A stretch of DNA of 6,985 nucleotides, from contig JABJCF010000133.1 in NCBI GenBank assembly GCA_018665625.1, forward strand, positions 1-6,985, in the 5' to 3' direction. The notes under the pieces are model-generated. The model was not told the DNA's origin, did not search any database, and was given only the letters and a program-made list of their open reading frames with translations. Below, piece by piece: positions 1 through 4,537 of the stretch (its first letter is position 1; each line of letters starts with the position of its first letter). The position numbers and the translations under genes are program-made. The DNA is from Nitrospina sp. (GTDB lineage Bacteria > Nitrospinota > Nitrospinia > Nitrospinales > VA-1).

Positions 1-76
1 AATAACCTATATTTTTTAACCCGAGTGGTACACTTTTACTCCGCCACACTGGTACGAATTTACTCTGCCCTTGACA
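1..76. mobile_element. Terminus of an IS21-like insertion sequence (partial)
   Basis: Read on the minus strand, this stretch starts TGTCAAGGGCAGAGTAAA at position 76 and carries two near-identical 20-base units, each ending in GTACCA. IS21-family elements have ends beginning with TG and bearing several tandem direct repeats that bind the IstA transposase, and GTGGTACACTTTTACTCC-like units are, from memory, common at such ends. The terminal TG would fall at 75-76, so the element's body lies to the left, outside the window. No transposase coding is visible here. It could instead be a solo end or a remnant. The family call is by resemblance only. Confidence 0.5.
26..69. repeat. Two tandem direct repeats (IS-end type)
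   Basis: Unit 1 (26-45, TGGTACACTTTTACTCCGCC) and unit 2 (50-69, TGGTACGAATTTACTCTGCC) agree at 16 of 20 positions and are offset by 24 bases. The conserved parts are the leading TGGTAC, the central TTTACTC and the final GCC. This arrangement is what transposase-binding repeats at IS21-like ends look like. The differing bases cluster just after TGGTAC. Confidence 0.7.
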
Positions 77-84
77 ATTAAAAC

Positions 85-111
85 TCAAGAATCCCCCGTT
101 TTAGCCGTAAG
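85..111 (+). promoter_or_regulatory. Candidate sigma-28 (FliA) promoter for flagellin
   Basis: TCAA at 85-88 and GCCGTAAG at 104-111 are separated by exactly 15 bases. The sigma-28 consensus is TAAA, 15 bases, GCCGATAA. The match is 3 of 4 in the -35 element and 5 of 8 in the -10 element, including the full GCCG core. Flagellin genes are the classic sigma-28 targets and the next gene but one is flgM, which supports the reading. Transcription would begin near 118, giving a leader of about 110 bases. The -10 second half is imperfect, so this remains tentative. Confidence 0.45.
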
Positions 112-121
112 TAAATTAAGG

Positions 122-226
122 CGGCTTGGAGGCCGTGACAAAGATTGGCCCATAACTTATTGAAACTTGGAGGTTTCTTTATGGATAACCAGTCAAATCG
201 AAACTATTCCACTTTCAGGGAGGAAA
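122..226 (+). promoter_or_regulatory. Flagellin mRNA leader with three GGA-hexaloop hairpins (candidate CsrA/RsmA target)
   Basis: Three stem-loops share one design. H1 (122-135) is CGGC, loop TTGGAG, GCCG. H2 (162-177) is GAAAC, loop TTGGAG, GTTTC. H3 (213-226) is TTTC, loop AGGGAG, GAAA. All have a six-base loop with GGA at loop positions 3-5, closed by a C-G pair, although the stem sequences are unrelated. CsrA/RsmA proteins recognise GGA in the loop of a short hairpin, ideally ANGGAN closed by C-G; H3 matches this exactly, while H1 and H2 start with T instead of A. H3 holds the flagellin Shine-Dalgarno sequence, and H2 holds a GGAGG placed correctly for an ATG at 181. The stems of H2 and H3 are AT-rich, so protein binding rather than RNA stability would have to provide repression. 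The structure is seen; the protein is inferred. Confidence 0.55.
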
Positions 227-285
227 TGGAATGCCACTCAGAATCTTCAATAATCTCAGTTCACAAATTGCACAAAACCGTTTAG
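181..285 (+). CDS. Possible 34-codon upstream ORF overlapping the flagellin start
   Basis: An ATG at 181 lies 7 bases after a GGAGG at 169-173, which is better placed than many real start sites. The frame runs 34 codons (beginning MDNQSNRNYS) to a TAG at 283-285, crossing the flagellin start in another frame. The peptide is polar, with no signal sequence or domain that I recognise. Translation would pass through hairpin H3 and could open it, which would make this a regulatory leader ORF. It may equally be chance, with the GGAGG present only because it is the loop of hairpin H2. Confidence 0.25.
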   Translation: MDNQSNRNYSTFREEMECHSESSIISVHKLHKTV

Positions 286-1088
286 ACAAGGCTAACACAA
301 ACCTTGGAGAAGCTATTGGTACGATTGCTTCAGGGGAGCGTGTTAAGAACAGCTCTGATGATGGAGCCAGCCTTGCCATCTCCGAATCCTTACGTTCCGA
401 TGCGCGTGCATTTCGTCAAGGAGTAAGAAACCTACAAGATGGTCTTTCCTTGATCAATAACGTTGCCGAAGGTGGTTTAACAGTTCTTGCAGGAATACTC
501 ATTCGGTCCAGAGAGCTTGCCTCACAGGCCTCTACAGGGACGATTGGGCAAAATGAAAGACAAACCCTGCAGCTTGAATTTGATGCTCTTAAGCAGGAAA
601 TCAATCGTATTACAAATACCAATGAGTTTTTGGGTCAAAAACTTCTGAATGGCTCTTTGGCATCTGACGCGCCTGGAGAGGATGTGATCATTCATATTGG
701 TTTAGATTCAAGAACCGAAAACCGCATAAATTTGAATGAAACCCTCAATTTATCAGCCACCACCACAACCGGCCTGGGTATTGACCAACTGGACATAAGT
801 ACGGCAGATGGCGCTAAGGAGGCTTTGGTGACTCTACAAGATGCCGTTGCCACGCTAAGTGGAGCCAGAGCTCGTGTGGGTGCAACTCAAAATCGTTTGA
901 CCCGGGCTATCCAGAATTTAGGTGTGAATATTGAAAATCTCACAGCCGCTGCATCGGTTATTCGTGATGCTGATGTAGCTGAAGAAACAACAGGATTAAC
1001 AAAACAGCTTTTGTTAGTGCAAACTTCTGCCGCTATGGTAGGACAGGCAAATTTACAACCTGAGGGAGTTTTATTACTACTCCAATAA
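231..1088 (+). CDS. fliC: Flagellin
   Basis: This is the subunit of the flagellar filament, exported through the flagellar type III apparatus and polymerised outside the cell. The 285 residues show the conserved N-terminal D0/D1 region (about 1-140, with SSDDGASLAISESLRSDAR at 41-59 and the RSRELASQAS segment at 92-101) and the C-terminal D1/D0 region (about 195-285, with GARARVGATQNRL at 211-223 and IRDADVAEET at 244-253). The middle part (about 141-194) is very short, so the variable outer domains D2/D3 are essentially absent. There is no cysteine, as is usual for flagellins. The end, NLQPEGVLLLLQ, departs from the common QAPQNVLSLL-type ending. The start at 231 follows GGGAGGA at 218-224. 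flgM lies 3 bases downstream, suggesting one transcript. The family call is firm; fliC is the generic symbol and other flagellin copies may exist elsewhere. Confidence 0.95.
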   Translation: MPLRIFNNLSSQIAQNRLDKANTNLGEAIGTIASGERVKNSSDDGASLAISESLRSDARAFRQGVRNLQDGLSLINNVAEGGLTVLAGILIRSRELASQASTGTIGQNERQTLQLEFDALKQEINRITNTNEFLGQKLLNGSLASDAPGEDVIIHIGLDSRTENRINLNETLNLSATTTTGLGIDQLDISTADGAKEALVTLQDAVATLSGARARVGATQNRLTRAIQNLGVNIENLTAAASVIRDADVAEETTGLTKQLLLVQTSAAMVGQANLQPEGVLLLLQ

Positions 1089-1091
1089 ATT

Positions 1092-1403
1092 ATGAATGAA
1101 CTTGAGCCAACAATAAAATTAGTCAGAGGGAATGCAGTCAAAGGTGATTCTAAAGGGTTGAAGAGTCCTGCAAAGGGCTCAAAATACTCTGGGAGCACCT
1201 CGGACCGGGTCACTCTGTCGGAAACTTCCAAGAACCAGGAAACGCCGAAGGAATCGAAAGTTGTTGCAGGCGAAATACGTCACGAGCTAGTGAATAAATT
1301 TCGCAATGTATTACGCGATGGCACCTATTCGATCAAGGCAGATGAAATCGCGGATAAGATTGTTCAAAAAATTCGCGACAACAAAAATCACCTGGCTCTA
1401 TAG
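1092..1403 (+). CDS. flgM: Anti-sigma-28 factor FlgM
   Basis: FlgM binds sigma-28 (FliA) and blocks late flagellar transcription until it is exported through the completed hook-basal body. The 103 residues fit the family length of about 90-105. The N-terminal half (1-60) is rich in Ser, Lys, Gly and Thr and looks disordered, as expected for the exported part. It includes DRVTLSE (38-44), the counterpart of the family's VTLSD-like motif. Residues 61-96 carry the sigma-binding region, with LRDGTYSIKADEIADKI (74-90) matching the family pattern of R-x-G-x-hydrophobic followed by KIAD. The start is 3 bases after the flagellin stop and has no visible Shine-Dalgarno sequence, so translation probably depends on ribosomes finishing flagellin. 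flgM more often lies with flgN or flgA, so this position is notable. Confidence 0.87.
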   Translation: MNELEPTIKLVRGNAVKGDSKGLKSPAKGSKYSGSTSDRVTLSETSKNQETPKESKVVAGEIRHELVNKFRNVLRDGTYSIKADEIADKIVQKIRDNKNHLAL

Positions 1404-1430
1404 TTTTCACAAAACCCTATTTAAGGAAAC

Positions 1431-1449
1431 GCCTGACAAATTGTCAGGC
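1431..1449. terminator. Palindromic hairpin between convergent genes, possible bidirectional terminator
   Basis: GCCTGACA at 1431-1438 pairs perfectly with TGTCAGGC at 1442-1449 across a three-base loop (AAT). It lies 28 bases after the flgM stop and overlaps the stop codon of the leucine-rich-repeat gene on the other strand. Neither side has a good T-run (AATCCTTAATT on plus, GTTTCCTTAAAT on minus), so it may be a weak terminator or only an mRNA 3'-end stabiliser. Confidence 0.45.
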
Positions 1450-1986
1450 AATCCTTAATTGGGATAATTTGGGGAGATCGCCTTCTTCTTTAAGTTTGTC
1501 TTCCCATCTTTTTCCTAGCTTATTGACACGCAAATCCAATTTCTCCAGATTCATCAGATTCTTTGTTTTGGATATGAGAATCATGCCAAGTCGGGTTATT
1601 TGATTATTTCTTAAATCTAACTCCCGAACATTCCTAATTTTCTCAGAAGAAAGCAACATTTCCAAACCTTCATCTCCAAGAAAGTTTTTCCTCAAGTCTA
1701 ATTTCTCCACGTTTTCAAGCCCCGGATATTGGCTTAAATAAGCAACCTCCAAAGGAGTTATTTCTTTATTCGCAAGATTTAAAACTTTTGGGTTGAGAGT
1801 CAGTCTGGCTTTTAGATATTTCTCAAAAATAGTAATGCTTCTTTTTTGCACCCCGAACAACTTCTTGTCAATGGCCGCATTAATGTCATCTATGCTTCCC
1901 TTGGTTTTATAAAATATATCCAGAAGCATTTGTTGATTAGTTGCGTCCTGATCCAACTCATCCTGATTTATCTCATCCGAGCTCAT
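1444..1986 (-). CDS. Leucine-rich-repeat protein, cytoplasmic-type
   Basis: The 180-residue protein has an acidic, polar N-terminus (1-20, rich in Asp, Glu and Gln), a helical Lys-rich part (about 21-66) and then four leucine-rich repeats at about 68-92, 93-119, 120-146 and 147-173, with a capping fragment LSQLRIA at the end. The clearest units begin VEKLDLRKNFL, VRELDLRNNQI and LEKLDLRVNKL. The 27-residue period and the long helical part between strands resemble the ribonuclease-inhibitor class of LRR. Such domains bind proteins; the partner is unknown. No signal peptide or membrane segment is visible, so it should stay in the cytoplasm. The start at 1986 has only a weak upstream AGGC as ribosome site. 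It converges on flgM and is divergent from the DUF1538 operon, so it is probably a single-gene unit. The fold is confident, the function is not known. Confidence 0.85.
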   Translation of the reverse strand: MSSDEINQDELDQDATNQQMLLDIFYKTKGSIDDINAAIDKKLFGVQKRSITIFEKYLKARLTLNPKVLNLANKEITPLEVAYLSQYPGLENVEKLDLRKNFLGDEGLEMLLSSEKIRNVRELDLRNNQITRLGMILISKTKNLMNLEKLDLRVNKLGKRWEDKLKEEGDLPKLSQLRIA

Positions 1987-2049
1987 TATTGCTTTGCCTG
2001 AAAAATTTAATATTGTGTGTGTAGAATTTTAATTACCTAACCATAATAA

Positions 2050-2078
2050 CTGATTTTTTAATAATTATCCGTTATACT
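2050..2078 (+). promoter_or_regulatory. Candidate promoter of the DUF1538 operon
   Basis: TATACT at 2073-2078 is a 5/6 match to the sigma-70 -10 box. The 17-base-spaced -35 position (CTGATT, 2050-2055) is poor, so the promoter would need an activator or another sigma factor if real. Transcription would begin near 2085, giving a leader of about 105 bases that contains the hairpin at 2121-2151. Confidence 0.25.
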
Positions 2079-2098
2079 CCTTTTGAGTTGTATACCAA
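2071..2098 (-). promoter_or_regulatory. Candidate promoter of the leucine-rich-repeat gene
   Basis: On the minus strand TTGGTA (2098-2093) and TATAAC (2076-2071) are 16 bases apart, a 4/6 and 5/6 match to sigma-70 elements. Transcription would start near 2064, leaving a leader of roughly 80 bases before the start codon at 1986. The -10 overlaps a candidate -10 for the opposite strand. The assignment rests on sequence match alone. Confidence 0.3.
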
Positions 2099-2120
2099 GG
2101 TTTAGTCTTCAACGGGCAGT

Positions 2121-2151
2121 TAAATTAAGGATTGTTTTCCATCCTTTTATT
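2121..2151 (+). promoter_or_regulatory. Leader hairpin upstream of the DUF1538 operon
   Basis: AAGGAT (2127-2132) pairs with ATCCTT (2141-2146) around an eight-base loop, and a flanking TAAAT (2121-2125) can pair with the ATTTA that follows TT on the 3' side. The sequence after the stem is T-rich (TTATTTA), giving it a weak terminator or attenuator look. It ends about 40 bases before the GTG start at 2190. Low GC content makes the fold uncertain. The rest of the 203-base gap (1987-2189) holds the two candidate promoters and nothing else I recognise. Confidence 0.25.
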
Positions 2152-2189
2152 TAGCATGTAATCTAAACTCCTCTGACTGAAAATTACTG

Positions 2190-2936
2190 GTGGCTATAGC
2201 AAAGGCTCTCCTTTACAAAATATTTTCCGCTTTTATGGATGTTTTCCCAATCATCCTGGTAATAGCGTTTTTCCAAATTCTGATAATTCAAAAACCCTTT
2301 CCTAATCTTGACCAAATCTTATTAGGTGTATTGCTTGTTGTATTTGGTTTATTTGTTTTCATTCTAGGTTTGGACAGTGCCCTGTTCCCAATCGGTGAAA
2401 AAATGGCCAATGAGTTTGCCATTAAGGGGAATGCCTTGTGGATTATATTATTTGGATTCGCATTGGGTTTTTCAACCACCATCGCTGAGCCTGCACTGAC
2501 CGTTGTAGCAGGAAAAGCGGGTGGCCTGGCAGCAGGTGCAGGTGCAATTAAAGACAATGAAGAGTCGATCGCTTCATTTGTATTGGGGCTCAGGTTTACT
2601 GTCGCCTTTTCCGTAGGAACAGCTATTGCCCTCGGGGTATTACGAATTATTAAAGGCTGGCCGTTAATATGGTTCATCAGCGGTGGGTACACACTTATAG
2701 TAATCACCACATTCTTTGCTCCACCACAAATTATTGGAATTGCTTACGATTCAGGCGGCATCACCACATCTACAATCACAGTCCCCTTGGTGGCAGCCCT
2801 TGGTGTCGGTCTTGCAACAGCAATACGTGGCCGCAACCCCATACTTGATGGCTTTGGCCTGATAGCACTTGCCAGTTTGAATCCCATTATCTTTGTTCTG
2901 TTATATGGAATTTCTGTATATGGATTAAATATCTGA
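2190..2936 (+). CDS. DUF1538 family integral membrane protein, first subunit
   Basis: This 248-residue polytopic protein has about seven hydrophobic segments (near 12-33, 42-62, 82-97, 131-151, 157-177, 193-211 and 222-245). Family motifs are GFSTTIAEPAL (93-103), YDSGGITTSTITVPL (186-200) and DGFGLIALASLNP (220-232). Conserved small and polar residues in membrane segments are typical of transporters or channels, but the substrate of DUF1538 proteins is not known to me. The start is GTG at 2190 without a clear Shine-Dalgarno sequence; it is preferred over ATG 2235 because the N-terminus then matches the length of the paralogue downstream. An in-frame stop at 2178-2180 excludes a much longer form. 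It is the first gene of a four-gene operon and ends 2 bases before the next start. Some DUF1538 proteins are, as I recall, about twice this length, so this pair may be the two halves as separate subunits. Confidence 0.8.
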   Translation: MAIAKALLYKIFSAFMDVFPIILVIAFFQILIIQKPFPNLDQILLGVLLVVFGLFVFILGLDSALFPIGEKMANEFAIKGNALWIILFGFALGFSTTIAEPALTVVAGKAGGLAAGAGAIKDNEESIASFVLGLRFTVAFSVGTAIALGVLRIIKGWPLIWFISGGYTLIVITTFFAPPQIIGIAYDSGGITTSTITVPLVAALGVGLATAIRGRNPILDGFGLIALASLNPIIFVLLYGISVYGLNI

Positions 2937-2938
2937 TT

Positions 2939-3748
2939 ATGGAAAATAATTTAATACAGTCCATTCTTGATGCTCTTGGCGGAACTTTTATTGATATCCT
3001 ACCCATCATTTTGGTTTTAGGATTTTTTCAAGCTGTTGCAATCCGCAAAAAAGTTCCTAATTTTGGGACCATTCTTTTTGGCTTAGTCTTAGTTGTTGTT
3101 GGATTGAGTATTTTCATAGTAGGCCTCGAAAAATGCGTTTTTCCAATTGGCACTCAAATGGCCAATCAATTGACTGACTTGAATTTTCTGACCTCCGGTG
3201 ATGAAGATGCAATTACTTCAATAAAAATTTCCGAATCTATCGATCCTTCTATTTATTTATGGACCTATGTTTTTGCTTTTCTAATAGGGTTTTCGACAAC
3301 ACTTGCCGAACCCGCGCTTATTGCGGTTGCTTTGAAAGCAAAAGAAATTACAACAGGTGCAATTTCTGCATGGGGGCTTAGAATATCAGTAGCCCTTGGA
3401 GTGGCCTTAGGGGTAACCCTTGGTGTCTATCGCATAGTTTCAGGAGATCCGCTTCACTATTACATAGCTGCAGGTTATGCATTTTTATTGGTACAAACTT
3501 ATTTTTCACCAAAGATGATTGTTCCTTTGGCATATGATTCGGGAGGGGTAACAACTTCAACAGTAACGGTACCCTTGATTGCCGCATTGGGTATAGGTTT
3601 GGCATCCAACGTTCCCGGCCGTTCACCGCTGATAGATGGGTTTGGGTTGATCGCTTTCGCATCCCTTTTCCCTATGATAACCGTAATGGCCTATGCTATG
3701 ATCACCGAAATTCTAGCCAAGCGAAAACAAATAAAAAATAACGATTAG
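2939..3748 (+). CDS. DUF1538 family integral membrane protein, second subunit
   Basis: This 269-residue paralogue of the preceding protein has the same order of motifs: IDILPIILVLGFFQ near the start (18-31), GFSTTLAEPAL (117-127), YDSGGVTTSTVTVPL (199-213) and DGFGLIAFASLFPM (233-246). It differs by an extra hydrophilic loop at about 78-105 (acidic, with SGDEDAITS) before the third membrane segment, and by a Lys-rich C-terminal tail (KRKQIKNND). The loop is a candidate contact site for the soluble partners encoded downstream. Its ATG is 2 bases after the previous stop and lacks a Shine-Dalgarno sequence, suggesting translational coupling and a fixed subunit ratio. The two proteins probably form a heteromer in the inner membrane. 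The substrate is unknown. Confidence 0.82.
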   Translation: MENNLIQSILDALGGTFIDILPIILVLGFFQAVAIRKKVPNFGTILFGLVLVVVGLSIFIVGLEKCVFPIGTQMANQLTDLNFLTSGDEDAITSIKISESIDPSIYLWTYVFAFLIGFSTTLAEPALIAVALKAKEITTGAISAWGLRISVALGVALGVTLGVYRIVSGDPLHYYIAAGYAFLLVQTYFSPKMIVPLAYDSGGVTTSTVTVPLIAALGIGLASNVPGRSPLIDGFGLIAFASLFPMITVMAYAMITEILAKRKQIKNND

Positions 3749-3761
3749 GAGAAATTAATCC

Positions 3762-4109
3762 ATGCGTTTTAAAGTTGTTTTAGCTTTTGTAAATGATAAA
3801 TATCAAGATGAAGTTATCGTAGCTGCTAAAGCTGCAGGCGCAACTGGCGTAACCATCTTAAATGCCCGGGGAGAAGGCATAAACTCCCAAAAATCTTTTT
3901 TGGGACTTAACATGGAATCTCAGAAAGACATGCTTCTCTTTCTTGTAGAAGATTTTATGGCAAATGACATCATGGACGCAATTTATGAATCAGGAAATTT
4001 GGGCGATCATGGAAATGGAATCACATTCTCTTTAAATGTCGACCGTGCCATAGGACTTGAAAGCCAAATGAAATCGATGGAAAAAGAGGCAAAAGATCAT
4101 TATTTTTAA
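3762..4109 (+). CDS. Divergent P-II (GlnB-like) signalling protein
   Basis: The 115 residues match the P-II family length (about 112) and pattern: beta-strand MRFKVVLAFV, helix with AAKAAGATGVTIL (21-33), RGEG (36-39) at the T-loop entry, K55 before the LLFLV strand and a glycine-rich B-loop region SGNLGDHGNG (77-86). P-II trimers bind ATP/ADP and often 2-oxoglutarate and control transporters or enzymes through the T-loop. Here the T-loop is about five residues shorter than in GlnB and has no tyrosine equivalent to the uridylylated Tyr51. By my alignment the ATP-contacting positions Lys90, Arg101 and Arg103 of GlnB become Ile87, Gly98 and Glu100. So this is not a classical nitrogen regulator; it most likely gates the DUF1538 proteins, with which it shares an operon. 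The ribosome site AGGAG (3747-3751) overlaps the upstream stop codon. Confidence 0.75.
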   Translation: MRFKVVLAFVNDKYQDEVIVAAKAAGATGVTILNARGEGINSQKSFLGLNMESQKDMLLFLVEDFMANDIMDAIYESGNLGDHGNGITFSLNVDRAIGLESQMKSMEKEAKDHYF

Positions 4110-4131
4110 TTAAAGGAAACAGGAGAAGGGA

Positions 4132-4521
4132 ATGGCAGAAATAAAAAGAGTTGGCGATGTAATGATGTCTAATTTTACCAAAGTAGATGGCATCATGAAA
4201 GTTTCCGATGCGCTTCACATGATGAGGACCAGAAAAATTAATGCGGTGCTGGTTGAACCTAGAGACGAGAGTGACGTTTTTGGAATTATGACTTTAAAAG
4301 ATATTGCTCGCAAAGTTATAGCGCAACGTCGAAAACTACATGAAGCTCATGTTTATGAAATTATGTCCAAACCCGTTTTATCCGTTACCTCCGATATGCC
4401 CATTCCATTTGCGGCTCGTTTTCTAACCAATTTCGACGTTTCCTATGCAATGGTCATTAAAGATAATACTGTCACGGGTATGGTTTCTTTGAATGGAATG
4501 GTTGACGTTTGGGAAGATTAA
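4132..4521 (+). CDS. Stand-alone CBS-pair protein of the DUF1538 operon
   Basis: The 129 residues consist almost wholly of two CBS domains (about 7-63 and 73-127), which form a Bateman module that usually binds AMP, ADP, ATP or related nucleotides. The first contains GIMTLKD (51-57), the typical ribose-contact motif with an Asp. In the second the equivalent is GMVSLNG (116-122), where Asp is replaced by Gly, suggesting that only one nucleotide site is standard. There is no membrane or catalytic domain, so it would act on a partner. A strong AGGAG (4121-4125) precedes the ATG by 6 bases and the gap from the P-II gene is 22 bases. It is the last gene of the operon and probably a second, energy-sensing regulator of the transporter. 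Partnership is inferred from gene order. Confidence 0.85.
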   Translation: MAEIKRVGDVMMSNFTKVDGIMKVSDALHMMRTRKINAVLVEPRDESDVFGIMTLKDIARKVIAQRRKLHEAHVYEIMSKPVLSVTSDMPIPFAARFLTNFDVSYAMVIKDNTVTGMVSLNGMVDVWED

Positions 4522-4537
4522 TTCGTCAGCCTTTTTT
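4500..4537 (+). terminator. Intrinsic terminator of the DUF1538 operon
   Basis: GGTTGACG (4500-4507) pairs with CGTCAGCC (4524-4531), eight pairs including one G-T, around a 16-base loop that contains the stop codon of the CBS gene. Six T residues follow directly (4532-4537). The structure overlaps the last codons of the CBS gene and the 3' end of the convergent gene, which stops at 4526. Confidence 0.6.

Noticed and set aside
71..76. TTGACA as a sigma-70 -35 box for flagellin
   Set aside because: The position 17 bases downstream reads CCCCGT, nothing like a -10 box. The motif is better explained as the junction of the IS-like end (TGTCA on the other strand).
416..622. Minus-strand open frame inside flagellin
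   Set aside because: It is wholly inside a certain gene and its translation shows no domain; it is a shadow of the flagellin reading frame.
887..1231. Minus-strand open frame of 114 codons across the flagellin-flgM junction
   Set aside because: It lies antisense to two well-supported genes, has no ribosome site or recognisable motif, and its composition follows from the opposite frame.
2288..2710. Minus-strand 140-codon frame inside the first DUF1538 gene
   Set aside because: The plus-strand frame has clear family motifs and a conserved paralogue; the antisense product is Asn/Pro/Ala-rich with no domain.
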